Shown piece by piece: positions 35,690-45,023 of a DNA stretch of 64,000 nucleotides. Below the pieces are notes generated by a model. That model worked only from the letters and a program-made list of their open reading frames with translations. It was not told the DNA's origin and made no database searches. This DNA is from Gammaproteobacteria bacterium (lineage in GTDB: Bacteria > Pseudomonadota > Gammaproteobacteria > SZUA-229): positions 1 to 64,000 of the forward strand of contig JAPHSS010000034.1 of NCBI GenBank assembly GCA_026195255.1, given 5' to 3'. The position numbers were made by a program, and so were the translations under genes. Position 1 is the first letter of the stretch. Each line of letters starts with the position of its first letter.

Positions 35690-37459
35690 TTATATTAAAA
35701 TTTCCTGCTTTTTTAGTGGGCAGTATTTTCCAGCTTCGCTTAGGCCCAGCATGTCATATATAGCATCAAATGCCATATCCTCATTCGGGAATATGTGTTG
35801 TTCGCCAATAATATTATTTAAGCCAGTAGCACGAAGTACCTGTAGAATTTGCCGTTTTAGACCGCTGAAAACGACGGTGACATTGTTCTCTGCCAGTCTT
35901 TCTACCAGATGATGAAGCACTTCTTCACCGGAGGCGTCGATCTGATTTATTGCATCACCTACGACTAATAAGTATTTGGCGCTCGGGTGATCAGCGACTG
36001 CTTTTAACATTGCATCTTCAAAGTACGATACATTGGCAAAATATAACGAACCATCAAAACGTACGGCTATTATATTATCATCGATGGGTAAATCTTTATG
36101 CACACTTAAATCGCGAAGCGTGCCATCTTTATAACGACCAAGTAAAGCAACGCGAGGCTGCATGGTACGGTATAAATATAAACCAACCGCCAATGCAGCA
36201 CCGATCATAATGCCTTGGTCAAGCTGCGGTGCAGAAATAATAGTTGCCAGAAAAGTGACAATGGCAGCAACACCATCATGTTTGCTGGATAACCAGATGT
36301 GTTTAACCGCTTTAATATTAATTAAACCAAGCACCGCCATAATAACAACAGCCGCCAGAGTGGCTTTAGGTAGATGGTAAAGTAAAGGTGTTAAAAACAA
36401 TAAGGTAAGTAAAACAATCGTTGCCGTGACCACTGAAGAAAAACCGGTTTTGGCACCTGCGTTCAGGTTTACTGCTGAGCGTGAGAATGAACCGGATGCG
36501 GGATATGACTGGAAAAAACTACCCGCGATATTAGCTAGGCCTTGTCCTATTAGCTCCTGATTAGGGTTCACCCGGTCCCTGGTTCTTGCGGCCATAGCTT
36601 TTGCAATAGATATCGCTTCCATAAAACCCACCAGTGATATAATGATCGCACCTAATAACAGACTAGAAAAAGCGTCATAACTGAATGCGGGCATCTGGAA
36701 GCCGGGTAAACCTTCGGGAATTGTGCCGACAACTTTACCGCCCATACCTTCGAAGTTTATCAGGTAACTGACAATAGTGGTGCCGACAACAGCAACCAGT
36801 ACGCCGGGGTATTTAGGCAGATAACGTTTCATACCAATTAATATGGCAAAGGTTGTTATACCCATCATTAAAGTAGCTATATGCGTCTGCTGCAGGTTCT
36901 GTACTACACCCCAGATACGGACTGTTAGAAAGTGGTCACTTGCACCACCCGGCATATCAACACCGAAAACTTTTGATATTTGAGTTAGCCCTATAAATAA
37001 GGCGGCAGCATTGGTAAATCCAACGATAACCGGGTGGGATAAAAAGTTAACGATGGCACCCAGCCTAAACAGACCAAGAAAAAATTGAAAAATACCAACT
37101 AACAGGGTTAAAAACATGGCTGTAGGTATAAACAGGGCCATAAACTCTTCCTGAGTATAACCAGGAGCGAGCATTGAGATAACAACCGGCGTCAAAATGG
37201 TTGCTGTCATGGTAGAAACAACAGCAACTGGACCAGTGCCAAGCTGTCGGGATGAGCCCCATAAAGCGGCGACAAAAACCGGTACAAAAGCAATGTATAA
37301 ACCATAAACCTCGGGTAAACCGGCTAGAGTGGCATAGGCCATTGATTGTGGAATTAGTACGAGTGCGACAGTTAGTCCGGCAATTAAGTCAGCGCGGAAT
37401 ATTAGAGGGTCTTTTAGCTCATGTATCCAGTTTAAAAATGGAAAAATTTTTTTAAGCAT
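35690..37459 (-). CDS. SulP-family anion transporter with STAS domain
   Basis: A 589-aa inner-membrane transporter. The N-terminal ~430 residues hold the SulP membrane domain (AGLTVALVLIPQSMAYATLAGLPEVYGLY is the family signature region; GQGLANIAGSFFQSYPASGSFSRSAVN follows) and the C-terminal ~130 residues a STAS domain (VRFDGSLYFANVSYFED). Substrate may be sulfate, bicarbonate or another anion. The ATG at 37459 is preceded by GAGGAC; the frame opens further upstream without support. It is a single gene, close to the sulfur globule gene. Confidence 0.9.
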   Translation of the reverse strand: MLKKIFPFLNWIHELKDPLIFRADLIAGLTVALVLIPQSMAYATLAGLPEVYGLYIAFVPVFVAALWGSSRQLGTGPVAVVSTMTATILTPVVISMLAPGYTQEEFMALFIPTAMFLTLLVGIFQFFLGLFRLGAIVNFLSHPVIVGFTNAAALFIGLTQISKVFGVDMPGGASDHFLTVRIWGVVQNLQQTHIATLMMGITTFAILIGMKRYLPKYPGVLVAVVGTTIVSYLINFEGMGGKVVGTIPEGLPGFQMPAFSYDAFSSLLLGAIIISLVGFMEAISIAKAMAARTRDRVNPNQELIGQGLANIAGSFFQSYPASGSFSRSAVNLNAGAKTGFSSVVTATIVLLTLLFLTPLLYHLPKATLAAVVIMAVLGLINIKAVKHIWLSSKHDGVAAIVTFLATIISAPQLDQGIMIGAALAVGLYLYRTMQPRVALLGRYKDGTLRDLSVHKDLPIDDNIIAVRFDGSLYFANVSYFEDAMLKAVADHPSAKYLLVVGDAINQIDASGEEVLHHLVERLAENNVTVVFSGLKRQILQVLRATGLNNIIGEQHIFPNEDMAFDAIYDMLGLSEAGKYCPLKKQEILI

Positions 37460-37526
37460 CAAGTCCTCAGGTAATATGTGGTAATTTGATTTCAGTGCCT
37501 GAATCATACCCTAAAATGAGTCATCT

Positions 37527-38831
37527 TTAAAATACACTTATTCTTAAGTTGTCTTTTTCCCTGTGCCAGCGCCAGCATGACTGAGCGCCCTGTATAAGTA
37601 TGCCCCCTAAATATCTGGAGGGTGGTTCTAATGATAGCCAGTCCTGTTTGCCAGAAACAACATTTCGCCCTGTTTGAGTAATGGTTAAGGTCCGTTTAGG
37701 CCAGGGTTTTTGTAAGTCTGCTTTTGAAATATCAAAAACAGGTGCTGAAACCTGTATCATTGATTCTAGAATAAACCAGTACATGCCATCTCCCAGCCAG
37801 GGCAGAGGTTCATATTCCAGCATGAGTTTTTTAAATAACATAGCTGCAGTCATGCTGTGTTGATTGAGAATTTCAAGAGTCAGGTGTTCAGTAAGGCTCA
37901 AACCATTAAATCGAGAAGGGAGTTCCTGGAGGTGCCGTTGTAACGCGCCATGCATTTCAGGTAAGTATTGAATCTCTTTAGAATTGATAATGTTTAACAA
38001 ATTTTCGGGTGAGTCCCTGCCAAGAGCTTGCCATAACTGTTTAGCGAGCTCTAATTGCTGTTGATTAACGGCTTTTCTCTGAGACCATAACATTCGAATT
38101 GCTTCAACAGGTAACTGGCCAAGGCCAATAAAACGAACAGAACCCGGAAAATGATTAATTGAAATAAGTTCTAATTTATCCGGCGATCCAAATTCCGCAA
38201 AATAGGCAAGCAACCTGGCTAAAATTAACTGATCAAAGCTGTCATGTTCAAACCATAATACAATACGTTTATATGTTTCAGCTGCCTTCGTTAACTTAAA
38301 GTGAGATCTTTCATAACGTTGCTTTGTTTCTTCAGCACTCATATTTAATATATGAGCAAAGGAATCATGTAAGAATTTGATGCGCTTCGTTAAAAAGTCA
38401 TCATCGTGAATAATCGGGCCCTGGCTATATGGGTCTGTGTATTCGAGAAAGTCGCCGATAAAACCCGCATCAGGTAATGTGTTTTGTAAATCTGTACCGC
38501 AACGGATATGTAGAGTTGCGCAATCAGCATCCGGTTTTATAAGATTTGTGTCTATTGCTTTAACGGCATGTGTCATATTCAGGATATGTGTTTTAAGTTT
38601 TGCCCAGCTGGCTAAACCGAACTCGCGCGCAATAACCAGTTGAGCATCACTCAACTTCATAGTATCAGCAGGAGGCGAATTATCTTTAAAATCAGGATGA
38701 GAGTTTATAAAACGTAAACGGGCAGCAGAGTCTTGAGTATGAATGCTTTTTAATAACTCTTTAGCACGTTTTTTCTGTTGCTGAAGATTAATACGAAACG
38801 GGTTGTCAGATGGAGTAGTCGGTTTATGCAT
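37527..38831 (-). CDS. DUF1835/DUF3658 domain protein
   Basis: A 434-aa soluble protein. The N-terminal ~85 residues (QQKKRAKELLKSI..., LSDAQLVIAREFGLASWAKLK) form a helical domain often found ahead of ankyrin or DUF1835 domains. The DUF1835 domain follows (LHIRCGTDLQNTLPDAGFIGDFLEYTDPYSQGPI), with WFEHDSFDQLILARLL and a C-terminal winged-helix-like DUF3658 part. Function is unknown. It stands alone, divergent from the VOC protein gene. Confidence 0.8.
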   Translation of the reverse strand: MHKPTTPSDNPFRINLQQQKKRAKELLKSIHTQDSAARLRFINSHPDFKDNSPPADTMKLSDAQLVIAREFGLASWAKLKTHILNMTHAVKAIDTNLIKPDADCATLHIRCGTDLQNTLPDAGFIGDFLEYTDPYSQGPIIHDDDFLTKRIKFLHDSFAHILNMSAEETKQRYERSHFKLTKAAETYKRIVLWFEHDSFDQLILARLLAYFAEFGSPDKLELISINHFPGSVRFIGLGQLPVEAIRMLWSQRKAVNQQQLELAKQLWQALGRDSPENLLNIINSKEIQYLPEMHGALQRHLQELPSRFNGLSLTEHLTLEILNQHSMTAAMLFKKLMLEYEPLPWLGDGMYWFILESMIQVSAPVFDISKADLQKPWPKRTLTITQTGRNVVSGKQDWLSLEPPSRYLGGILIQGAQSCWRWHREKDNLRISVF

Positions 38832-38852
38832 TACAATTACCTTTTCTAATAT

Positions 38853-38965
38853 CTGTGTCCGCCGATCAGATGGAAAAGGAAATCATATAAATTATGTATT
38901 AGCAGAGCACCGAAAATAGTTTTCAGTGCTTTGTATCCTGGGCGCAGCCCTTTCTGCGGACACAG
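38853..38965. repeat. Small structured element with 10-bp terminal inverted repeats
   Basis: CTGTGTCCGC (38853-38862) and GCGGACACAG (38956-38965) are perfect inverted repeats 93 bases apart. Inside lie a hairpin AGCACCGAAAA/TTTTCAGTGCT (38906-38916 with 38920-38930, one mismatch) and a short GGGC-gca-GCCC hairpin. It sits between two divergent genes. It could be a MITE-like mobile element or a structured RNA; no target duplication was recognised. Confidence 0.5.
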
Positions 38966-39072
38966 TGGCGTTGATCAAGCCAATAAAGATTGTGGCCTGA
39001 GTTGTTGAATATGTCAAATAAAAGGTTATTATTTGATAATTATTCAGAGTGTTAGTGTAAAAGGGGAAAGTG

Positions 39073-39429
39073 ATGAATGAACATGAAAAAATAAATTACC
39101 TCGAATTTCCATCAGCTGATATACAAAAAACAAAAAAATTCTTTACACAGGTATTTGCATGGGAGTTTGAAGATTTTGGGCCACAGTATTCGGCGTTTTC
39201 TGCTCAGGGTATTGACGGTGGTTTTTATAAAGCCGATTTGTTTTCCAGCACAAGTAATGGAGCTGCCCTAATCGTTTTTTATAGTGACAGTCTCGAAGAC
39301 ACCTTAGATAAAATTAAAGCAGCTGGGGGAACGATTTTAAAGGATATATTTACGTTTCCAGGAGGACGAAGATTCCATTTCTCTGAGCCCAGTGGAAATG
39401 AGTTTGCAGTATGGTCTGATAAGGGTTAA
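39073..39429 (+). CDS. VOC (glyoxalase/bleomycin resistance-like) protein
   Basis: A 118-aa single-domain protein of the vicinal oxygen chelate superfamily: INYLEFPSADIQKTKKFFTQVFAWEFEDFG at the N-terminus and FPGGRRFHFSEPSGNEFAVWS at the C-terminus, with the terminal Glu as likely metal ligand. ATG 39073 follows a purine-rich AAGGGGAAAG. Substrate unknown. It is a single gene. Confidence 0.85.
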   Translation: MNEHEKINYLEFPSADIQKTKKFFTQVFAWEFEDFGPQYSAFSAQGIDGGFYKADLFSSTSNGAALIVFYSDSLEDTLDKIKAAGGTILKDIFTFPGGRRFHFSEPSGNEFAVWSDKG

Positions 39430-39657
39430 CTTTGAATAAAACTGGAAGCAGGTCATTATTTGATATTAGTTAGTCTGTAACCAGAGTTGCTGATATATTA
39501 GTATCAATGCTATGAGGGCGGACGCTGGAAATATTCATAAAGCACAGCTTGCATCTAACAGGCAGTCTTATTTTTAAAATTTGATATTAGATTTTATAGC
39601 TGCAAAAAAGATAAGTGAAGAATGTGCAGGTAGTAAATTTATTGATAAGGGAAGTAT

Positions 39658-40116
39658 ATGCAGGATTTATATAAAACACCCCAGGCGAATCTCGATGAAA
39701 ATGAAGAGAATAAAACATATGATTTCGAGCTCTACAAAATAACGGGTATTGGCCTGGCCACATTTGTTGGTTCAACTTTGACAGGAGGTTTTTTAATTTC
39801 TCAGAACTATAAAAGATTAGGCAATGTGAGAATGGCTAACAAAACCTTAACATATACTGTGTTAGCAACTATTTTTTTATTTTTAATAGCCTATTTCATA
39901 CCAGAAAATATGAATGTTCCTAATATTGTTTTTACCATTATTCAGGTTACTGTATTGGTGCAAATTGCAAAAAAACTACAGCAGAAAGAGTTAAGCAATC
40001 ATGTGGCACATGGTGGGGCATTAGCATCTAACTGGAAAGCATTTGGTATATCGTTATTAGTGATAATAGTGCTGTTAGCAGTTCTTATTCCTGTGATTAT
40101 GCTTACCGTAGAGTGA
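39658..40116 (+). CDS. Unknown small membrane protein
   Basis: A 152-aa protein starting after a strong AAGGGAAG site. A hydrophilic N-terminus (LYKTPQANLDENEENK) precedes about four hydrophobic segments (approximately 30-50, 65-82, 85-103, 128-150). The N-terminal Y-K-T-P-x-A-x-L phrase is common at the start of several unrelated small proteobacterial membrane proteins of unknown function. It converges on the zinc-ribbon gene. Confidence 0.65.
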   Translation: MQDLYKTPQANLDENEENKTYDFELYKITGIGLATFVGSTLTGGFLISQNYKRLGNVRMANKTLTYTVLATIFLFLIAYFIPENMNVPNIVFTIIQVTVLVQIAKKLQQKELSNHVAHGGALASNWKAFGISLLVIIVLLAVLIPVIMLTVE

Positions 40117-40130
40117 ATGATGATGTTATC

Positions 40131-40439
40131 TTAACTCTCTCGTTCATGCTGGCACTGCCAGCAAATTTCAAATGATGCACTGTTTTTTTCATGGCACTGG
40201 CTGCAAAACCAGTCGTGCATATTATCAGTATTGTTTATCGACCTTATTATTTCGCTGGCTTTTTCATAGTCTTTATCATCTGTAACCCAAAGCTCTAACC
40301 AGGTGTCAAAAGGAGATAAATCACCGGCACCACCTGCCACATATTCATTCTTTAATGTGACGTTTATACCTGCGTTTTGTACAATATTCTGTACATTACT
40401 AACAATAAACCGGTTCTCGTGAGTATAGATAAGTTTCAT
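40131..40439 (-). CDS. DUF2007-like protein with C-terminal zinc ribbon
   Basis: A 102-aa protein. The first ~70 residues (MKLIYTHENRFIVSNVQNIVQNAGINV...) match the DUF2007 signal-transduction-like fold, and the C-terminus holds two CxxC pairs (WFCSQCHEK, ICWQCQHE) expected to bind zinc. ATG 40439 shares bases with the stop codon of the upstream membrane protein gene (TAATG), so translation is probably coupled. Function unknown. Confidence 0.78.
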   Translation of the reverse strand: MKLIYTHENRFIVSNVQNIVQNAGINVTLKNEYVAGGAGDLSPFDTWLELWVTDDKDYEKASEIIRSINNTDNMHDWFCSQCHEKNSASFEICWQCQHERES

Positions 40440-40726
40440 TAGCGGTTGTTTATGCCGGATCCCCATATTTTAGCAACGGCCCTGTCTTCACCTAAAATAC
40501 CAATTAGTAAACTCAATAAACCTGTTCCGCCAAATACTATGACAGGAATTATATAAATGATGTCTTCTCCCTGTCCTAAACTATATACAAGAGAAGCTAA
40601 TCCGGTGAAAAATATCCCCATTACGATTAAAACAACACGATGAGATTTTTTATATAAATAATCACCTGTATCAGATTCAAATAGTTTCAGTATTGGAGAG
40701 AAAATACCTCGAAATAATAATTTCAT
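40439..40726 (-). CDS. Small unknown membrane protein
   Basis: A 95-aa protein with two hydrophobic segments (about 30-50 and 58-79) and a positively charged N-terminal stretch (KKSHR) that should stay in the cytoplasm. It overlaps the zinc-ribbon gene downstream by one base and follows yaeQ after 28 bases, so yaeQ, this gene and the DUF2007-like gene probably form an operon. No domain recognised. Confidence 0.65.
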   Translation of the reverse strand: MKLLFRGIFSPILKLFESDTGDYLYKKSHRVVLIVMGIFFTGLASLVYSLGQGEDIIYIIPVIVFGGTGLLSLLIGILGEDRAVAKIWGSGINNR

Positions 40727-40754
40727 TTAATTGATTGTCAGTGTTCTATCTTTT

Positions 40755-41291
40755 TTATGTATAACTTAGTTGTACCCATGGAACTTCGCATTCACCGAGA
40801 CTGGTAGCAATATAAGCCGAATTATCGGTAATAGTGATCGAGAAATCCATTGTTCGCTCTACAAATTCTGCCAGTTTTAAAATATCCTGCCACTCGAATC
40901 GATAAAATTCTGCATCCAGTTGATTGAATTTTGATGCGTCCTGATTCCACCATACATCTGATTTTGTATTAAAGCTGTATACCTTGACTGTTTGTGCATG
41001 GCGAGATGATTTTTTTACTCTATCTACTGTGGGTTCACCAATGTCTATCCATAGCGATATTTGTTCATCAAGTGTTCTGGCCCAGATATCTGGCTCTTCA
41101 ACATTACTAAGGCCCTTGCTGAAGGTTAGTAATTCCTCTGCATTTATACAATAAGCTAATACACGAACCATCATACGTTCAGTAGTTTCAGATGGATGTT
41201 GTGCAATAGTTAATGTTAATGTGTCGTAGTAATCCCTGCTTAAGTCAGTTAGAGATATTCTAAATTTAAAAATTGTTGGTTTTATGGCCAC
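40755..41291 (-). CDS. yaeQ: YaeQ family protein
   Basis: A 178-aa protein that aligns over its whole length with YaeQ: FKFRISLTDLSRDYYDTLTLTIAQHPSET at the N-terminus, ERMMVRVLAYC, DEQISLWIDIGEP and WQDILKLAEF. YaeQ has a PD-(D/E)xK nuclease-like fold; E. coli YaeQ was reported to compensate for loss of the transcription factor RfaH, but the mechanism is unclear. First gene of a probable three-gene unit. About 290 bases of AT-rich sequence without a gene lie upstream. Confidence 0.9.
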   Translation of the reverse strand: MAIKPTIFKFRISLTDLSRDYYDTLTLTIAQHPSETTERMMVRVLAYCINAEELLTFSKGLSNVEEPDIWARTLDEQISLWIDIGEPTVDRVKKSSRHAQTVKVYSFNTKSDVWWNQDASKFNQLDAEFYRFEWQDILKLAEFVERTMDFSITITDNSAYIATSLGECEVPWVQLSYT

Positions 41292-41582
41292 AAAAATAAC
41301 CTTAATAATGAATAGAGTCTGTTTAAGGTCTATTGTACCTTAGAATGAGCTAATTTTTATGGCTTTATATTCATTTCAGTTACAGATTATATATTGTGAT
41401 CCTATAGGCTATTTATAAGTAGTGAAAGGCAACTAATGTTTTGTGCTATCGTTTTTAATAATAAAAAAATACATTAAAAATTAGAAAATGACTAACTGTT
41501 GTACTTAATGATTATTAAATTAATTAGTAATCATGTAAGAAAATATGCAGCAGCATAAGCAGAATTTAAAAACTTACATGTT

Positions 41583-41972
41583 TTATATCTTAAGGTGATC
41601 CTGGTTTTTAATTTTATTTAATAGAACTAATGGTAAAGTTATAATTAGCAGCCCTGTCCATTGCCATAAAGGCGTATCAATAAAAACCAGACCACTCTGC
41701 GTATCTAAATGAGATAATATGCTGCCGATAAATGTTACTAAACCCAATAAACAAGTTATTAATGTTATAGCCAGTGTGGTTATAGTGGTTACTTTATTAG
41801 CTGCCAGGTTTATGAGAAAGGCTAAAAAAAGATAAGGCGTAATAGCCCAGACAATAAACGCAATATTTGCAGCTGTATATGAATTTCCCATTAGGTAAAT
41901 ACAGAATAAAAGTGTGCTTACAGCTGAAAATAAAGTGATTTGTTTTGCGTAAGTTTTTAATTTTTTAAACAT
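41583..41972 (-). CDS. Unknown small membrane protein
   Basis: A 129-aa protein with four hydrophobic segments (about 13-30, 34-56, 60-83, 98-116) and short basic loops. No domain recognised. It lies 22 bases downstream of the CDF metal transporter gene on the same strand and is probably co-transcribed with it, which is the only hint to its role. Confidence 0.6.
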   Translation of the reverse strand: MFKKLKTYAKQITLFSAVSTLLFCIYLMGNSYTAANIAFIVWAITPYLFLAFLINLAANKVTTITTLAITLITCLLGLVTFIGSILSHLDTQSGLVFIDTPLWQWTGLLIITLPLVLLNKIKNQDHLKI

Positions 41973-41994
41973 ATTATTTCTATTCTTATAATAT

Positions 41995-42897
41995 TCAGTT
42001 ACATTTAGAATTGTTTAACAAACAGCCGTTTTCATCACTCGCGCTCTCAATCTGAATAGTTGAATGTTCAATATCAAACTTGTCATGTAGGTAACGTTGT
42101 ATTTCTTCAAGAAACGGATTGTTGATTGATTTATCAATAGTTACCAGATGAACGGTTAGTGCAACTTCGGTTGTACTTAATGCCCAGACGTGTAAGTCAT
42201 GGATAGAGGTGACATTATTCAGAGTGTTAAGATAGTTCTCTATACCTGTAATATCAATGCCTTGAGGTACCGCGTCAATTGAAAGGTTTATAGACTCTTT
42301 TAGCAATGACCATGTGCTAATTAAAATAACGACCACGATTAACAGGCTGATAACCGGATCTAACCATAACCATCCTGTAAAAAGAATCGCTATACCGGCC
42401 AAAACAACGCCAAATGATATTCCTGCATCTGCTGCCATATGCAAATAAGCGGCTCTGATATTCAGGTCGTGTTTTTGACCTTTAATAAATAACAATGCAG
42501 TGGCGGTATTAATAACAACTCCTATTGCGGCCACGATAATTACGGTTGGGGCATCAACAGCCTGGGGTTTAAAGAGGCGTTGAAGTGTTTCAAATGTGAT
42601 ACCACCCAGTGCAACCAGTAATAAAACAGCACTGATTAGTGACGCTAATATAGTCACCCTTCGAAACCCATAAGTTCTATAACTTGTTGGGTGTTTTGTT
42701 GCCAGCCGATTAGCTCCCCATGCAAGTAACAGACTCATGACATCACTTAAATTGTGTCCGGCATCAGCTATAAGCGCCATTGAGTCAGCGCTGATGCCAT
42801 AAATAACTTCCACTACTACAAATATGATATTGAGAGTCACACCGATAGCGAATGAGCGGTTATAGTTCGTTACATCATGGCAGTGATTGTGTGGCAT
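41995..42897 (-). CDS. Cation diffusion facilitator (Zn/Co/Cd efflux)
   Basis: A 300-aa CzcD/ZitB-type metal/proton antiporter with six membrane segments. The metal site residues of helices II and V are both present as HxxxD (DAGHNLSD and HMAADAGIS). The N-terminus carries a short His-rich HNHCHD stretch and the C-terminus a cytoplasmic dimer domain (IENYLNTLNNVTSIHDLHVWALS). It exports Zn2+ or related ions. A small membrane protein follows. Confidence 0.9.
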   Translation of the reverse strand: MPHNHCHDVTNYNRSFAIGVTLNIIFVVVEVIYGISADSMALIADAGHNLSDVMSLLLAWGANRLATKHPTSYRTYGFRRVTILASLISAVLLLVALGGITFETLQRLFKPQAVDAPTVIIVAAIGVVINTATALLFIKGQKHDLNIRAAYLHMAADAGISFGVVLAGIAILFTGWLWLDPVISLLIVVVILISTWSLLKESINLSIDAVPQGIDITGIENYLNTLNNVTSIHDLHVWALSTTEVALTVHLVTIDKSINNPFLEEIQRYLHDKFDIEHSTIQIESASDENGCLLNNSKCN

Positions 42898-43057
42898 ATA
42901 TAGTTATGAAATTAGTTAATATTTATGTTTGAGTATAAAGTGTCTGTATATAAAAAGGCACGGAGAGATTAAAATTTATGTTTATAGTCTTATAGGTCAT
43001 TTTTTAATCGTACGATGTTATAAATCGCATCCCCATTAGTTTTATCATGTTAATTAT

Positions 43058-43345
43058 TCAGGTTCTGTATTCTCGAATGATCTCAACAACTTGTACTGTG
43101 TATGATTTATACCAGGTCGATTTACCCAGGTCTTGAGCTGTAAGGTGTTCTGGGTCCTGTTTCCATTTTTTTATCTGTTTAAGGTCATGCCAGTATGAAA
43201 TGGCTATTTCAAGGTTGCCCTCTGTTGTTGAAATAAAATCGCAACAGCCGTACTTATCAATGGCTAATTGCCTCATTCTTTTAGCCATGTGGGCATAATT
43301 ACTATCTAGTTTACCTGTTTTCGCTTTAAAGATAACCGCGTACAT
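43058..43345 (-). CDS. Antibiotic biosynthesis monooxygenase-like (ABM) protein
   Basis: A 95-aa dimeric alpha-beta barrel type protein: MYAVIFKAKTGKLD at the N-terminus, MAKRMRQLAIDKYGCCDFISTTEGN and ISYWHDLKQIKKWKQDPEH are typical of the ABM family related to EthD/heme-degrading proteins. The start at 43345 has AAAGGA upstream; longer frames overlap the glycosyltransferase. Eleven bases separate it from the glycosyltransferase stop, so the two may be one unit. Confidence 0.82.
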   Translation of the reverse strand: MYAVIFKAKTGKLDSNYAHMAKRMRQLAIDKYGCCDFISTTEGNLEIAISYWHDLKQIKKWKQDPEHLTAQDLGKSTWYKSYTVQVVEIIREYRT

Positions 43346-43356
43346 TCGACTGTCCT

Positions 43357-44598
43357 TTATGTATTGTCCTGTTCTATCAGTGCATTTTTTGCTGTTATCC
43401 ATTGAGACATATATTTAGTGCTTTTCATCAAATGGTGTTTGAGCATAGCACCAGTGAAATTGTTTAAACGATATTGATCAAGGTTAGTTTCAGTATCTGT
43501 AATTTTATCAATTAATATAGGCCCTAATTTTTTACTGTCATAGCGTGATTTTATAAGATCAAAAGCATTGTTTTTTGAATTTGACCAGGCTGTTTCATCA
43601 TTATATAAGCTGACTGCAGCATCTACAAATTCTGCTAGTTCATCCTTAATGATACCGGGCCAGCTCTCATCTTTAAACATACCTTCAGAACCTGTCGTCG
43701 TAGTGACACTCGGCGTTTGCATTATCATAGCGTCAATTAATTTACCCTTAATACCTGCCCCAAATCTAATAGGCGCTAAACAAACTCTGTAATCCTGCAT
43801 GATCTTATAAACATCTTCAGCCCAGCCTTTGATTATGAATCCCGAATCTGCATTGTTCAATGCAGTTGCCTTAGGCGGAGGGTAAGAGCCATATATATGT
43901 AATTCAGCTTCTGGTAGCTGTTTTTTAATTAAGGGCCAGATTGTCTGTAAATATAAAACCACATCCCAGTTAGGTGCATGTCGAAAGTTACCTATCGTCA
44001 TAAAATGTTTTCGTTCTGAATATGATCTGGTTTTTGAGGGTAACTTGTCTATATCTATCATAAAAGGTAGATAATGTAACAAATTAGCATCTACCTTAAA
44101 TGTATTAATTAGTAGCTCCATTTCATAACTGGAAATAATAAGTGAAATATCACAACGTAAAATAGCCGCAATTTCACGCTTGGCTAAATCATCGAAAAGA
44201 TCTTTTTGTGTCATTTCGCGATTAGCTTTAAGGGCCTTATGACGAGCATTACGTAAACATTGTAAATCTTCGGTATCGAGTATCTTAAGTGCATTGGGGC
44301 AATGTTTATCAACTCGCCAGCCAAATTGTTCCTCCATCATAAAACGGTCAAATAAAACAATATCAGGTTTATATTCTGATATGTAAGTATCAAAACTATC
44401 ACAATTAAGGTTAATGCCTTTACTTGAAATACCTTCACTGGATAAATCGATCATGTGATCTGTTGGTTGTGATGGGCTTGAGAATTCAACCAGCCAGTTC
44501 TGTTGTTTGAATAACCGTAAAATAGATAACATATGTCTGCCAGCAGCAGATGAATTTGGCTCGGGCCATACATAACCGATTACTAAAATTTTTTTCAT
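43357..44598 (-). CDS. Glycosyltransferase, GT4-like
   Basis: A 413-aa GT-B fold glycosyltransferase. N-terminal part: VIGYVWPEPNSSAAGRHML; C-terminal nucleotide-sugar-binding part: IGNFRHAPNWDVVLYL, HIYGSYPP, and GAGIKGKLIDAMIMQTPSVTTTTGSEGM, the region that holds the donor-binding acidic pattern in related enzymes. No other polysaccharide genes are adjacent, so the acceptor cannot be guessed. It is followed by the ABM-type gene. Confidence 0.85.
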   Translation of the reverse strand: MKKILVIGYVWPEPNSSAAGRHMLSILRLFKQQNWLVEFSSPSQPTDHMIDLSSEGISSKGINLNCDSFDTYISEYKPDIVLFDRFMMEEQFGWRVDKHCPNALKILDTEDLQCLRNARHKALKANREMTQKDLFDDLAKREIAAILRCDISLIISSYEMELLINTFKVDANLLHYLPFMIDIDKLPSKTRSYSERKHFMTIGNFRHAPNWDVVLYLQTIWPLIKKQLPEAELHIYGSYPPPKATALNNADSGFIIKGWAEDVYKIMQDYRVCLAPIRFGAGIKGKLIDAMIMQTPSVTTTTGSEGMFKDESWPGIIKDELAEFVDAAVSLYNDETAWSNSKNNAFDLIKSRYDSKKLGPILIDKITDTETNLDQYRLNNFTGAMLKHHLMKSTKYMSQWITAKNALIEQDNT

Positions 44599-44643
44599 TT
44601 AATTAACTGCTCAATACCATCTAAATTATGAAAAATGTAAAAA

Positions 44644-44967
44644 TTATTTACACTCTTCACCGATTAACATCCATGATACAGAAGCAACATTCATGGAATC
44701 ATATGCTTTTCTTTCTGCAGATTCAGCGGTTGTCGGCAGATCTTTAATAAATTTTGAAATTAAAGATGTATAACCATTAAATCCCATTTTTTCTAAACAG
44801 CTGTTTTTGATGTCGTTGTCTTTCCATTGAAGCAGTGTTGCATCATATAAACCACCGAGATACCAGGCCCGATGTGTTTTATCCATGGTGTATAAGTCTT
44901 TTAATTTTAAAGACCACGCTGGAGACGATGCTGTAATTAAAAAACAAAGTAAAATTGCTCTTAACAT
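44644..44967 (-). CDS. Small exported unknown protein
   Basis: A 107-aa protein with a clear signal peptide (LRAILLCFLITASSPAWS) followed by a helical domain with two cysteines (NSCLEKMGFNG and GEECK) that may form a disulfide. ATG 44967 is chosen because GAGGAA stands at good spacing; an upstream TTG would weaken the signal peptide. The size and two-Cys pattern resemble Rap1a/Tai-type periplasmic proteins, but the match is too weak to name it. Confidence 0.6.
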   Translation of the reverse strand: MLRAILLCFLITASSPAWSLKLKDLYTMDKTHRAWYLGGLYDATLLQWKDNDIKNSCLEKMGFNGYTSLISKFIKDLPTTAESAERKAYDSMNVASVSWMLIGEECK

Positions 44968-45023
44968 AATGTAATTCCTCAATGTTTTAATTGAAAATTT
45001 TGATAACGTAAAAAGTTTGTTTC

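Noticed and set aside
37065-37455. Open frames opposite or within the SulP gene
   Set aside because: Typical shadow frames of a membrane protein gene.
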